Of a stretch of 64,000 nt of DNA, positions 46,781-56,227 are shown piece after piece (the first letter of the stretch is position 1; each line of letters opens with the position of its first letter). A model generated the notes under the pieces. It was not told where the DNA came from. It searched no databases and saw only the letters and a program-made list of their open reading frames with translations. The stretch lies in the NCBI GenBank assembly GCA_937981555.1, contig CALJOK010000014.1:124001-188000 (forward strand). The letters are read 5' to 3'. This DNA comes from an uncultured Saprospiraceae bacterium (GTDB taxonomy: Bacteria; Bacteroidota; Bacteroidia; Chitinophagales; Saprospiraceae). The position numbers and the translations under genes were made by a program.

Positions 46781-48403
46781 ATGACCATATCCGCAAATAT
46801 TGTTGATATTCCTAATCGCCAAATCTATTTTGGTGAAATATTTTTTGAAAATGGAAAAATAACAAGCATCGAAAAAAAAGCAGGCGAGAGCGATTTATTC
46901 CTCCTTCCTGGATTTGTAGATGCACATGTTCATATCGAAAGTTCGATGTTAGTTCCTTCCGAATTTGCGAGAATGGCTGTTACTCATGGAACAGTAGCAA
47001 CTGTTTCTGATCCACATGAAATTGCCAATGTGATGGGAATTGAAGGAGTTTATTTTATGATAGAAAATGGAAAACAAGTTCCACTCAAGTTTAATTTTGG
47101 TGCACCTTCTTGTGTTCCTGCTACAAGTTTTGAAACGGCCGGTGCAGTAATTGGAGTTGATGGTATCGAGGAAATGATGCAAAATCCAGACATCAAATAT
47201 TTAGCAGAAATGATGAATTATCCGGGCGTTCTTTTCGAAGATCCTGAGGTCATGGCAAAAATTGAAATGGCTAAAAAATATGGAAAGCCTATCGACGGTC
47301 ATGCACCTGGGCTGAAGGGGGAGGATGCTAAAAAATATATTTCTGCTGGTATTTCTACCGATCATGAATGTTTTACTTACGAAGAAGCTTTGGGGAAATT
47401 GGATTTGGGAATGAAGATTTTGATTCGAGAAGGAAGTGCTGCGAAGAACTTTGAAGCCTTAATTGACTTGTTGCCAAAGCATGCTGATCGAATGATGTTT
47501 TGCTCAGACGATAAACATCCTGACGACTTGATCGAAGGGCATATCAATCAATTAGCTGCACGAGCTGTGGAAAAAGGATGTGATGTTTTTGATGTATTGA
47601 AAGTTGCTTGCATCAATCCTGTGGAGCATTATAATTTGGATGTTGGGCAAATGAAAATTGGTGATGACGCAGATTTTATATTAGTTCATGACCTTAAAAA
47701 ATTTAAAGTCAAAGCAACTTATATCAATGGTGAATTAGTTAGTGAAGATGGTGAAAGTTTTTTTGAGTCAGTCGAAGCAGAAATTATCAATAATTTTTTC
47801 ACAGACAAAAAATCACCGACTGACTTTCAACTTAGAGTGAAGTCAGATCAAATGCAAGTTATTAAAGCAATCGATGGAGAAATTGTAACAGAAAGTTTTT
47901 TAGCCAAGCCTAGAACCGAAAATGGATTAGCTATTTCTGATGTGGAAAATGATAACTTAAAAATGACTGTCGTCAATCGCTATCAAAATCAAACTCCTGC
48001 GATTGCATTTATCAATAATTTTAATTTGAAAAATGGAGCGATTGCTTCCTGTGTCGGACATGACTCTCATAATATTATAGCAGTCGGAACAGATGATGAA
48101 TCACTTTGTCGAGCAGTCAATTTGATTATCGAAAATCAAGGAGGAATTTCAGCGGTGAGTGCAGAAGAAGAAAAAGTTTTACCATTGCCGATAGCAGGAA
48201 TTATGACGAATGCCGATGGTTATGAAACTGCAAAAGCATATTCTGAAATTGATTTTTTTGTAAAAAATAAATTGGGATGCACCTTGACTGCACCTTTTAT
48301 GACCTTATCCTTTATGGCATTACTGGTTATTCCTCAATTGAAATTGAGTGATAAAGGATTATTTGATGGAAAAGAATTTAAGTTCATTCAGGTTTTTGTA
48401 TAA
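46781..48403 (+). CDS. ade: Adenine deaminase
   Basis: The enzyme converts adenine to hypoxanthine in purine salvage. The 540-residue protein shows the amidohydrolase metal motif [15 protein letters not shown] (~46-60), [45 protein letters not shown], and a C-terminal Ade domain with [17 protein letters not shown]. Length and motifs match bacterial Ade (ade family) rather than adenosine deaminase. No clear terminator follows; the gap to the next gene is 331 bases. Confidence 0.95.
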   Translation: MTISANIVDIPNRQIYFGEIFFENGKITSIEKKAGESDLFLLPGFVDAHVHIESSMLVPSEFARMAVTHGTVATVSDPHEIANVMGIEGVYFMIENGKQVPLKFNFGAPSCVPATSFETAGAVIGVDGIEEMMQNPDIKYLAEMMNYPGVLFEDPEVMAKIEMAKKYGKPIDGHAPGLKGEDAKKYISAGISTDHECFTYEEALGKLDLGMKILIREGSAAKNFEALIDLLPKHADRMMFCSDDKHPDDLIEGHINQLAARAVEKGCDVFDVLKVACINPVEHYNLDVGQMKIGDDADFILVHDLKKFKVKATYINGELVSEDGESFFESVEAEIINNFFTDKKSPTDFQLRVKSDQMQVIKAIDGEIVTESFLAKPRTENGLAISDVENDNLKMTVVNRYQNQTPAIAFINNFNLKNGAIASCVGHDSHNIIAVGTDDESLCRAVNLIIENQGGISAVSAEEEKVLPLPIAGIMTNADGYETAKAYSEIDFFVKNKLGCTLTAPFMTLSFMALLVIPQLKLSDKGLFDGKEFKFIQVFV

Positions 48404-48734
48404 AAAAAGATTTAAATTGAACTTTATTTCTCTCCAAAATTCCCTTTCAACCTCCATTATTGATAATATGTGACCTCCTCTACCTCTTCATGTAGATAAA
48501 AACCCTCATATGTTTTTCATTAGAATAATTTCAACATGATAGTATTTTATTTTAACTAATACGTTGAAAATCAATGTGTTCTAAATGAGAAATAATTTCT
48601 AATATTTTACCTTTTAACGATTTTTGGTCAGGTTTTTGCAACTAGTTTGTGACAAACATGAGAAGTTCGATTATAATCCCATATAACCTACACTTTTCCA
48701 AACCGATTTCTAAAGAATACTATTGAACAACATA
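48404..48734. other. Intergenic region without recognisable features
   Basis: AT-rich, no -7 box matching TAnnTTTG exactly, no hairpin with a T tail and no plausible open frame over 25 codons. I see nothing further in it. Confidence 0.4.
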
Positions 48735-49595
48735 ATGAGAAAAAAAATCACCAAACCCGTAAGAAAAAATTCCCTTTTTCTAGTCTTCATAATTGGAGTA
48801 CTAGCATTTTCTTCTTGTAGAAAAGAAGACGTTCCCGCACCGAGTACATTTACCAAAGAAAAGAGAGAAATGTTAGGCGATCAAATGAGAATTGAGATTG
48901 CAGCAGATCCAATCAATTTTCCAATTTTATCTCACGACTCAACAGCCGATTCAGTCTATTGGTACGTTCAAAAATTATATAATCAAGCCCATAATGTTTT
49001 TAAGATTGATGGGCAATCTCCTGCAGATGATCGATGGGATCGAAATCGAGAATGGCAAGTAACGATTTTAGATATGGATGAAGTTAAGACGGCCTTTACA
49101 ACTCCTGGAGGACACCTTTATCTTTCCACAGGCCTTCTAAGGTCATTGGAAAAAGAATATGAATTATATTATATTTTGACGTTTGAGGCTACTTTGATGC
49201 ATGAAAAATATTTATTGAATCGTTTGATTAATGAATTCAATACGACTACTTTAAATAATTTTGTCCAAGGAATTCCACCACCACCTGGATCACCAACCTT
49301 AGAAGATGTTTCGATAATGCTTGGTGAGCTTAAATTCGATGAAACGATGACAAGTGAGATGGATGAAATGGCTGTTTCTTTAATTTGCCAAACGTCAATA
49401 TTTGATCGAACAGGAATTATTTCAATAATGAATCACTTGGACGAGTCTGATACAAAATGGATGCAAACTAGAAGGTCTTATGATTATCGAAATCAAGTAG
49501 ATTATATTTTGAATCTTCCAGTTGCCTCAGGAGATGATTGTGGAAATTTTAAATCCAATGGAGGTTATCAAAAATATGTTTTAGATCGATTATAA
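48735..49595 (+). CDS. M48-like lipoprotein lacking catalytic histidines
   Basis: The 286-residue lipoprotein (LAFSSC, lipidated Cys 28) follows the layout of extracytoplasmic M48 peptidases. FTTPGGHLYLSTGLLRSLEKEYEL (~108-131) matches their FTTPGGYIYVxTGLL segment. At the position of the HExxH zinc motif it reads ILTFEATLMHEK, so both histidines are gone while the glutamate remains. The third ligand region SEMDEMAV (~215) still has a Glu. It is thus predicted to be a catalytically dead homologue, perhaps a scaffold. I start at the ATG at 48735; a TTG four codons earlier is unlikely. Confidence 0.78.
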   Translation: MRKKITKPVRKNSLFLVFIIGVLAFSSCRKEDVPAPSTFTKEKREMLGDQMRIEIAADPINFPILSHDSTADSVYWYVQKLYNQAHNVFKIDGQSPADDRWDRNREWQVTILDMDEVKTAFTTPGGHLYLSTGLLRSLEKEYELYYILTFEATLMHEKYLLNRLINEFNTTTLNNFVQGIPPPPGSPTLEDVSIMLGELKFDETMTSEMDEMAVSLICQTSIFDRTGIISIMNHLDESDTKWMQTRRSYDYRNQVDYILNLPVASGDDCGNFKSNGGYQKYVLDRL

Positions 49596-49621
49596 AAAAA
49601 GAACAAAACTAAAAATAAAGG

Positions 49622-49658
49622 AGCAGTAACTAATTAATTTTAGTTGCTGCTTTTTTTT
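49622..49658 (+). terminator. Terminator of the M48-like gene
   Basis: AGCAGTAACTAA pairs with TTAGTTGCTGCT (one mismatch) and is followed by eight T residues. Confidence 0.82.
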
Positions 49659-49797
49659 AATTAAGACTCACAGTTCAGGGGGAATTTAGTCCTTCAAAAC
49701 GTTGATAATACTTGTTCAGGTTTGACTAAAAAAGGTCAGTTATTTGACGCGAAACAAAGCCATATATTTTAACGTTACATATCTGGCATTTTTTTAA

Positions 49798-49805
49798 TAA
49801 ATTTG
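49798..49805 (+). promoter_or_regulatory. -7 box of the MoxR gene
   Basis: TAAATTTG, an exact TAnnTTTG match, 68 bases before the ATG. No good -33 TTG. Confidence 0.45.
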
Positions 49806-49873
49806 CGACATCTTAAAAATAAATTTGTCCTTGAATTGAACATAGGATTTTACAAAAAAATATAAAAACGATA

Positions 49874-50845
49874 ATGGCAGAAACAAAATATAAAACGGAT
49901 GTAGAAGCAGTAGATGCATTAGCGGGTGCTTACAAAGCACTTTCTTCTGAAATATCAAAAGTAATTATTGGTCAAGAAGATGTAGTCAAAGCGGTAATTA
50001 TTTCATTATTTAGTAATGGTCACAGTTTGTTGGTCGGAGTACCTGGTTTGGCAAAAACATTATTAGTGAGTACTATTTCAGAGGTATTAGATTTGAGTTT
50101 TAAACGAGTTCAGTTTACACCCGATTTGATGCCATCAGATATTACAGGTTCTGAAATTTTAGATGAGAGTCGTCATTTCAAATTTCATAAAGGGCCATTG
50201 TTTGCCAATATCGTTTTGGCGGATGAGATTAACCGTACACCTCCCAAAACTCAAGCGGCACTTTTGGAAGCAATGCAGGAACGTTCGGTAACAGTAAATG
50301 GTGTTCGACATATTTTGCCTTCACCATTTTTTGTTTTAGCTACACAAAATCCGATTGAGCAAGAAGGGACATACCCTTTACCAGAGGCACAGTTAGATAG
50401 ATTTATGTTTAATATTACATTGGATTATCCATCGTATGAAGAGGAAATTGCAGTTGTGAAAGCAACAACAAAGCAAACAAAATACGATTTGAATAATATA
50501 GTAACAGGCGAGCAGATTTTATTTTTCCAACAATTGATTCGAAAAATTCCTATTGCAGATAATGTATTGGAATATGCAGTTACTTTGGCATCCAAGACTA
50601 GACCAAATACAAAAATGGCGACGCAAGAAGTGAATGATTATATTTCTTGGGGAGCAGGACCGAGAGCTTCGCAATATTTAGTTTTGGGAGCAAAATGTCA
50701 TGCAGCGATTAGTGGAAAATACTCTCCAGATATCGAAGATGTTCAAGCGATTGCGAATTATGTATTAAGACATAGAATCGTAAGAAATTATAAAGCAGAA
50801 GCAGAAGGAATCACAGAGGAAGATATAATCAGAGGATTATTTTAA
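49874..50845 (+). CDS. MoxR-family AAA+ ATPase
   Basis: MoxR ATPases act as chaperones that mature or load metal and VWA-domain partners. The 323-residue protein has Walker A GVPGLAKTLL (~54), GSEILDESRHFKFHKGPLFANIV, Walker B LADEINRTPPKTQAALLEAM and the sensor 1 ATQNPIEQEGTYPLPEAQLDRF. In most genomes moxR is followed by DUF58 and VWA genes (bat cluster). Here the next gene is deoC after a strong terminator, so this copy is solitary or its partners lie elsewhere. Confidence 0.93.
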   Translation: MAETKYKTDVEAVDALAGAYKALSSEISKVIIGQEDVVKAVIISLFSNGHSLLVGVPGLAKTLLVSTISEVLDLSFKRVQFTPDLMPSDITGSEILDESRHFKFHKGPLFANIVLADEINRTPPKTQAALLEAMQERSVTVNGVRHILPSPFFVLATQNPIEQEGTYPLPEAQLDRFMFNITLDYPSYEEEIAVVKATTKQTKYDLNNIVTGEQILFFQQLIRKIPIADNVLEYAVTLASKTRPNTKMATQEVNDYISWGAGPRASQYLVLGAKCHAAISGKYSPDIEDVQAIANYVLRHRIVRNYKAEAEGITEEDIIRGLF

Positions 50846-50860
50846 TTCTGATTTTTAGGT

Positions 50861-50909
50861 AAAAAAAAGGTCTAAAGGTTTTTCGGAAAACTTTTAGACC
50901 TTTTTTTTT
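50861..50909 (+). terminator. Terminator of the MoxR gene
   Basis: Two 23-base arms around a short CGG loop, with AAAAAAAAGGTCTAAA against TTTAGACCTTTTTTTT. Confidence 0.92.
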
Positions 50910-51021
50910 GCAAAATACGTTTGTATAAGTTAGAATTTTTATCTTGTGGGTGAACCCTAAACTCATCAAACATACGACATTTGAGAAACTATAATTTTTA
51001 TCTAAACAAAAAGAGAAAACG

Positions 51022-51693
51022 GTGAAAGGGAAACAACTACCTACGTATATCGATCATACTACACTTAAGATTAACACTAAGAAAACGGATATTAAAAAAT
51101 TGTGTAATGAGGCAGAAGCCAATAAGTTTTATGCAGTTTGTGTGCCTCCATATTTTGTACAAAACGCTTCCATGTTGTTAAAAAATAGTGATGTGAAAAT
51201 TGCTACAGTCATTGGATTTCCTTTAGGATATTCGGCGACACCTTCCAAAGCTGCGGAAATTCACAAAGCGATTGACGATGGAGCAGATGAATTAGATGTC
51301 GTTATTAATGTGAGTGCAGTAAAGAGTGGAGATTGGAATTTCGTGCAAAATGATATTAAAACAGTTGCACTTGCCACTCAAATGAAAGGTAAAATAATCA
51401 AAGTAATTCTGGAGACAGGAATTTTGAATAAAAAAGAAATAAAAAAACTTTGTGAGATTTGTGCAGAGGCTGGAGTAAATTACGTTAAAACTTCAACTGG
51501 ATTTAATGGAGATGGAGCAACGGTAGAAGTGGTGGAGTTTTTAAGAGCCAACCTTCCTAGTTCTATTAAGATAAAAGCATCAGGCGGAATTAAAAGTGCT
51601 AAAAAAGCACTAAAGATGATAGAAGCAGGAGCAGATAGATTAGGAACATCTTCAAGTATAAAAATTATAAAAGGAATAGAAAAATTGTCATGA
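51022..51693 (+). CDS. deoC: Deoxyribose-phosphate aldolase
   Basis: DeoC splits deoxyribose-5-phosphate into acetaldehyde and glyceraldehyde-3-phosphate. The 223-residue protein has IDHTTLKI, VCVPPYFV, IGFPLGYSATPSKAAEI, the EIDxVIN-like ELDVVINVSAV, Schiff-base lysine in YVKTSTGFNGDGA and IKASGGIKSAKKALKMIEAGADRLGTSS, the phosphate-binding end. The start is GTG at 51022; no in-frame ATG lies upstream and the family start aligns here. It overlaps the SPOR gene by four bases (ATGA). Confidence 0.96.
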   Translation: MKGKQLPTYIDHTTLKINTKKTDIKKLCNEAEANKFYAVCVPPYFVQNASMLLKNSDVKIATVIGFPLGYSATPSKAAEIHKAIDDGADELDVVINVSAVKSGDWNFVQNDIKTVALATQMKGKIIKVILETGILNKKEIKKLCEICAEAGVNYVKTSTGFNGDGATVEVVEFLRANLPSSIKIKASGGIKSAKKALKMIEAGADRLGTSSSIKIIKGIEKLS

Positions 51694-52079
51694 AAAGAAT
51701 TGTAAATGTATTGTTAGGAGTTTTGTTTTTTTGTATAGCATCACATGCTCAAGTACAAATAAACGAAGACCCTGCTGTGGCATCCTTAGTGCAAAAACAT
51801 ATGGATCAAAATAGAATGTCGACCACCATTTCAGGATGGCGTATTCAATTGTTGGCAACGACAGATCGAAGGAAGGTAGAAAATGAAGAATCAAAATTTA
51901 TCCAAAGATATCCTTTGATTCGAGTGAATTGGGTACATTCTAAACCATATTATAAATTAAAGGCTGGTGCTTTTGCCAATCGGTTAGATGCCACTCGACT
52001 TTTAAAAGATTTTAAAAAATACTATCCAAGTGCATTATTGACTAAGAGTAATGTGAGTATTAATGAAGTTTTAAATTGA
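51690..52079 (+). CDS. Periplasmic SPOR-domain protein
   Basis: The 129-residue protein has a signal peptide (1-20) and a C-terminal SPOR domain (~50-125; WRIQLLATTDRRKVENEESKF, VHSKPYYKLKAGAFANRLDATRLLKDFKKYY). SPOR domains bind denuded peptidoglycan at division or growth sites. Coupling to deoC by an ATGA overlap and rodA 28 bases downstream suggests a wall-growth role; the deoC link may only reflect shared transcription. Confidence 0.88.
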   Translation: MKRIVNVLLGVLFFCIASHAQVQINEDPAVASLVQKHMDQNRMSTTISGWRIQLLATTDRRKVENEESKFIQRYPLIRVNWVHSKPYYKLKAGAFANRLDATRLLKDFKKYYPSALLTKSNVSINEVLN

Positions 52080-52107
52080 TTAACATCGGTAATTTATCTC
52101 CACAATA

Positions 52108-53517
52108 ATGAGTATTCGCGCTCGTAGAAATAATGGATTCCAAAATGTAGATTTGCAAACTCTAAGTTATTACATAGGGTTAGTGGTGGTTGGCTGGATG
52201 ATGATTATTGCAGCTACTGCAAAAGGGAATGATTTTGGAGAATTGAGTAGTGAAGCAACTAAGCAAGGATTTTTTATCATAATTTCATTTGTCCTCATCG
52301 TAGGTATTTCATTTATAGAATGGAAGTTTTGGAGAACATTTTCCTATATATTTTATGCCCTTTCCATTTTGTCTCTGATTGCTGTTTTGATCATTGGAAA
52401 AAAGGTAAGTGGGGCAACGTCTTGGTTTAGTATAGGTGGATTCAGTTTACAGCCCTCGGAGTTTGCTAAGTTTGCAACTTGTTTGGCCATGGCAAGTTTT
52501 CTGAGTTCATATAATGCTAATCTTAAAATATTTAAATCCCAGTTCATTGCTTTTGGATTAATTACCATTCCAATTATTTTAATTCTCTTACAACCTGATG
52601 CAGGTTCTGCTATAGTTTTCACCTCTTTTCTAATCCTCTTTTATCGACTTGGTTTATCTGAAAATTTCTACATTGTTTCTTTAACAATGACTGCCTTATT
52701 TATCATAGCATTAATTTATCAGCCCTATTATGTAGTGCTCGGATTTATGTTACTTGGAGCAGGGATTTTTGTTTATAATATAAAAAATGAAAGACGGAAA
52801 TGGGCCATTGGACTTGCATTGATGATTATTGGAACTGTTGTAGGATTATATTTTTTCCATCCATATTATCGAGAAATTTTTGTTGCTAACTTTTTATTAA
52901 TCCCAATTCTCTCATTTAATCTTTGGAGAAATGGGCGAAAAGAATTGGTCAAATTACTCTTGCCTTTAATTATTTTTGGTGGAACATTTGCTTACGGAGC
53001 CAACTTTGCTTTTAACAATATTCTTAAGCCTCATCAACAATCTCGAATCAATGTTTGGTTAAATCCATCCAAAGCACCTTCAGATGCAATTTATAATTTA
53101 CGTCAATCCAAACTCACAATTGGTTCAGGTGAGTTATCTGGAAAAGGATTTTTGCAAGGAACTCGAACTAAGTTAGATTTTGTTCCCGAGCAATCAACAG
53201 ATTTTATTTTCTGTACGGTTGGAGAGGAACAAGGCTTTATTGGCGTATTTGGAATCATTGTACTATACTTACTTTTTTTATATCGAATAACGGTTATTGC
53301 CGAAAGACAACGATCTGATTTTTCTAGAAATTATGCTTACGGAGTTGCAGGCATTTTATTTTTTCATTTCTTTATCAATATAGGGATGACTATGGGCTTG
53401 GTCATGATTATTGGTATTCCGCTTCCATTTATTAGTTATGGAGGATCTTCCCTTTTAGCTTTTTCCTTGATGATTGGTGTTTTACTGAAATTGGATAGCA
53501 ACCGCTTTTCTATTTAA
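52108..53517 (+). CDS. rodA: Rod-shape SEDS glycosyltransferase RodA
   Basis: The 469-residue SEDS protein has about ten membrane helices and polymerises lipid II glycans with a class B PBP2. Signature segments are GATSWFSIGGFSLQPSEFAKFATCLAMASFL (~108-138), PDAGSAIVFTSFLILFYRLGL, SQKTIGSGELSGKGFLQGTRT with the DFIFCTVGEEQGFIG stretch (~360-390) and the C-terminal GIPLPFISYGGSSLLAF. RodA is favoured over FtsW by the rod-type IGGFSLQPSE and by the SPOR partner, but sequence alone does not separate them perfectly. Confidence 0.93.
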   Translation: MSIRARRNNGFQNVDLQTLSYYIGLVVVGWMMIIAATAKGNDFGELSSEATKQGFFIIISFVLIVGISFIEWKFWRTFSYIFYALSILSLIAVLIIGKKVSGATSWFSIGGFSLQPSEFAKFATCLAMASFLSSYNANLKIFKSQFIAFGLITIPIILILLQPDAGSAIVFTSFLILFYRLGLSENFYIVSLTMTALFIIALIYQPYYVVLGFMLLGAGIFVYNIKNERRKWAIGLALMIIGTVVGLYFFHPYYREIFVANFLLIPILSFNLWRNGRKELVKLLLPLIIFGGTFAYGANFAFNNILKPHQQSRINVWLNPSKAPSDAIYNLRQSKLTIGSGELSGKGFLQGTRTKLDFVPEQSTDFIFCTVGEEQGFIGVFGIIVLYLLFLYRITVIAERQRSDFSRNYAYGVAGILFFHFFINIGMTMGLVMIIGIPLPFISYGGSSLLAFSLMIGVLLKLDSNRFSI

Positions 53518-53606
53518 GAGGAACACCGCTACCAACCTCTTATCTGACTCCTTACTTTTCAAAAAATCATCACTCATCATTTATACTTCATCACTCATTT
53601 TTTCCC

Positions 53607-53614
53607 TACTTTTG
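53607..53614 (+). promoter_or_regulatory. -7 box predicting a leaderless tgt mRNA
   Basis: TACTTTTG ends six bases before the tgt ATG at 53621, the same geometry as at gyrB. Confidence 0.6.
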
Positions 53615-53620
53615 CACCCT

Positions 53621-54751
53621 ATGAAATTTGATTTACAACATACAGATCCAAACTCTAGTGCTCGTGCGGGAGTTATCGAAACAGCTCATGGGAAAATTAA
53701 AACGCCCATATTTATGCCAGTAGGAACTTTGGCAACAGTCAAAGGTGTGCACCAACAAGAATTAAAAGACGAGGTAAAAGCTCAAATCATTTTGGGAAAT
53801 ACCTATCATTTATTTTTGCGTCCAGGAATGGATGTAATGGAAAAGGCAGGAGGTCTTCATAAATTTAATGGTTGGGATAGACCGATGTTGACAGATAGTG
53901 GGGGCTACCAAGTTTACTCATTGAGTGGAACTCGAAAGATAAAAGAAGAAGGGGTAACCTTCCGTTCTCATATTGGAGGGGAGAAACATTTTTTTTCTCC
54001 TGAAAATGTTATGGACATTCAACGAACGATTGGGGCAGATATCATCATGGCATTTGATGAATGTACGCCTTACCCTTGCGAATATAATTATGCGAAACGT
54101 TCAATGGAAATGACACATCGTTGGCTCAAAAGATGTTGCGACCGATTCGATTCGACTGATCCAAAATATGGATTTGAACAAACGTTAATGCCAATCGTTC
54201 AAGGAAGTACTTATAAAGATTTACGAGTAAAATCAGCTGAAACTATTGCTTCATTCGACCGACCTGCGAATGCAATCGGAGGACTTGCAGTAGGCGAGCC
54301 TGCTGATAAATTGTATGCAACGACAGAACTAGTTTGCGGAATTTTACCAAAAGATAAGCCTCGATATTTGATGGGCGTCGGTACTCCTGAAAATTTATTA
54401 GAGTGCATCGCTTTGGGAATCGACATGTTCGATTGCGTAATGCCAACTAGGAATGCTCGTCATGGACATCTATTCACTTCCCAAGGAATTTTGAATATGA
54501 AAAATGCAAAATGGAAAGATGACTTCAGTCCAATAGATGCTGAAAGTACTGCTTCCACAAGTCGTTTTCATAACAAAGCTTACTTGCGACATTTATTTCA
54601 GAGCAAAGAACTTTTAGCTTCGCAAATAGCATCAATCCATAATTTAAGTTTTTATTTATGGCTAGTCGGAGAAGCTCGAAAACATATTATTGCGGGAGAT
54701 TTTTATGATTGGAAAAAAGCAATAGTACCTAATTTAACTAGAAGACTCTAA
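53621..54751 (+). CDS. tgt: tRNA-guanine transglycosylase lacking zinc cysteines
   Basis: Tgt swaps guanine 34 of NNU-type tRNAs for preQ1. The 376-residue protein has the TIM-barrel signatures TPIFMPVGTLATVKGV, ILGNTYHLFLRPG, LTDSGGYQVYSLSG, DIIMAFDECTPYPC and GIDMFDCVMPTRNARHGHLFTS. In the C-terminal zinc subdomain, where most bacteria have E-CDCYTC-R, this protein reads ESTASTSR, so all three zinc cysteines are replaced while the flanking AYLRHLF and the histidine of SIHNLSFYLWLV remain. The start is ATG at 53621. Confidence 0.92.
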   Translation: MKFDLQHTDPNSSARAGVIETAHGKIKTPIFMPVGTLATVKGVHQQELKDEVKAQIILGNTYHLFLRPGMDVMEKAGGLHKFNGWDRPMLTDSGGYQVYSLSGTRKIKEEGVTFRSHIGGEKHFFSPENVMDIQRTIGADIIMAFDECTPYPCEYNYAKRSMEMTHRWLKRCCDRFDSTDPKYGFEQTLMPIVQGSTYKDLRVKSAETIASFDRPANAIGGLAVGEPADKLYATTELVCGILPKDKPRYLMGVGTPENLLECIALGIDMFDCVMPTRNARHGHLFTSQGILNMKNAKWKDDFSPIDAESTASTSRFHNKAYLRHLFQSKELLASQIASIHNLSFYLWLVGEARKHIIAGDFYDWKKAIVPNLTRRL

Positions 54752-54883
54752 AATGTTAAAAAATAAAACAACGTTAAATATAAGTTAGCTTTTCAAAAAA
54801 GATGGCAATTCTAAATATCAATTTAGATATTCGTTTAAGAAAGATTAACCGTTAACGATTTTACGTTCACCATTAAAAAAAGC
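54752..54883. other. Short intergenic region
   Basis: AT-rich, with ATATC/GATAT short palindromes and the words ACCGTTAACG and ACGTTCACCATT, which echo the direct repeat near 21060-21138. No gene. Confidence 0.35.
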
Positions 54884-55972
54884 ATGTTAAAAAAACTCGA
54901 TTGGTACATCATTAAAAAATTCTTATCCACCTTCTTTTTTACGGTGCTGATGATCACGATGATTTCTATCATCATAGACTTTAGTGATAAGGTAGAAGAT
55001 TTTATTGAAGAGCCAGTTACCATAAAACAAATTATTGTTGATTATTATCTCAATTGGGTATTGTGGATAAACGGTCTTTTGTTTCCATTGGGAGTTTTGA
55101 TAGCAGTTGTTTTTTTTACTTCACGGATGGCGTTTAACTCTGAGATTATTTCCATCTTTAATGCAGGAATAAGTTTTAGAAGATTGATGGTTCCTTATTT
55201 AGTGGCGGGTGGTTTTTTGACTGCTTTGCATTTAGTTGGAAATCATTATGTGATTCCAAGGGCAAATGAAACCCATTATAATTTTCAGCACACTTATATA
55301 TACCACCATAGTCAAAAAGTAAACGATGCGAATATGCATCTTTTCGTTGGTCCGAATAAAAAAATCTATGTTGAAAAATATAATAAAAGAGATACCTCTG
55401 CTAGAAATCTTAGAATCGAAAAAGTTGAGAATAATCAATTGACTTACCTTTTCAAAGCTGAAATTGCCAAGTGGATTGGACCACCCAACAAATGGAAATT
55501 CAAGAATTATGAAGTCCGAACTTTCAATGAAAACCGAGAGTCTCTTTTAATTGAAGAAGGAACAGAATTGGATACGACACTTAATTTGAATCATTTGGAT
55601 TTCATTTATTATAATGAGGATAAGGAAATGATGACAACGCCTCACCTTTTAGCTTTTATGGAAACCCGAAGGAAAAAAGGAAAAGGGAATTTGAAAAAAT
55701 ATGAAACCGAATTGCATCGAAGAACTGCTGAACCATTTACTATTCTTATTCTGACCATTATTGGTTTGGCTGTTGCTGCTAGGAAAATACGAGGTGGAAT
55801 GGGGTTACATTTGGCAATAGGAGTCGGAATAGGGGCGCTGTATATTTTCCTTTCTAAATTTTCCATTACGTTTGCGACAAATGATACAGTACCTCCTATG
55901 TTAGGAGTTTGGATGCCCAATATTATCTTCTTTATCGTAGCGGTTTATTTAGTTTCCAAGGCCCAAAAATAG
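54884..55972 (+). CDS. LptF/LptG-family lipopolysaccharide export permease
   Basis: The 362-residue protein has the YjgP/YjgQ layout: three N-terminal helices (~12-35, 58-82, 98-118), a soluble periplasmic domain (~130-270) and three C-terminal helices (~283-355). LLFPLGVLIAVVFFTSRM and AEPFTILILTIIGLAVAARKIRGG are typical. It would move LPS from the inner membrane to LptC with LptB2. Which of F or G it is cannot be told, as no partner is adjacent. Bacteroidota often scatter these genes. Confidence 0.9.
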   Translation: MLKKLDWYIIKKFLSTFFFTVLMITMISIIIDFSDKVEDFIEEPVTIKQIIVDYYLNWVLWINGLLFPLGVLIAVVFFTSRMAFNSEIISIFNAGISFRRLMVPYLVAGGFLTALHLVGNHYVIPRANETHYNFQHTYIYHHSQKVNDANMHLFVGPNKKIYVEKYNKRDTSARNLRIEKVENNQLTYLFKAEIAKWIGPPNKWKFKNYEVRTFNENRESLLIEEGTELDTTLNLNHLDFIYYNEDKEMMTTPHLLAFMETRRKKGKGNLKKYETELHRRTAEPFTILILTIIGLAVAARKIRGGMGLHLAIGVGIGALYIFLSKFSITFATNDTVPPMLGVWMPNIIFFIVAVYLVSKAQK

Positions 55973-55991
55973 AATTTTCCATTTTTATAAT

Positions 55992-56033
55992 AAAAGAGAG
56001 GTGTTAGACATTGCAGTTTAACACCTCTTTTTT
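55992..56033 (+). terminator. Terminator of the permease gene
   Basis: AAAAGAGAGGTGTTA pairs with TAACACCTCTTTTTT. Confidence 0.88.
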
Positions 56034-56187
56034 GTTCAGCATGTTTTCAATATGAATTGTAAGGAAATTGTAAAAAATCAAAACTTTCAATATTTTTTGA
56101 AAATAAAGTATTTTGGGTAAAATAAATAATTGCAACACAAGTAATTGATTATCAGGTATTTATGTTTTTCATGCTTCAACATTAAGC

Positions 56188-56216
56188 AAAAGTGTCTTAA
56201 TAGAGACGCCTTTTTG
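56188..56216 (+). terminator. Hairpin with T tail upstream of the sigma factor gene
   Basis: AAAAGTGTCT and AGACGC(C)TTTT form a 10-bp stem with a bulge and 6-nt loop, then a T run. It lies 155 bases past the permease terminator and before the sigma promoter, so it could end a small RNA made from this gap or catch read-through. Confidence 0.5.
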
Positions 56217-56227
56217 TTTAATTGTAA

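Noticed and set aside
46781-48403. Deaminase next to a helicase as a RADAR-like defence pair
   Set aside because: The deaminase is a complete ordinary adenine deaminase (Ade) with amidohydrolase motifs, not an RdrB-type adenosine deaminase, and the helicase is not an RdrA-type ATPase.
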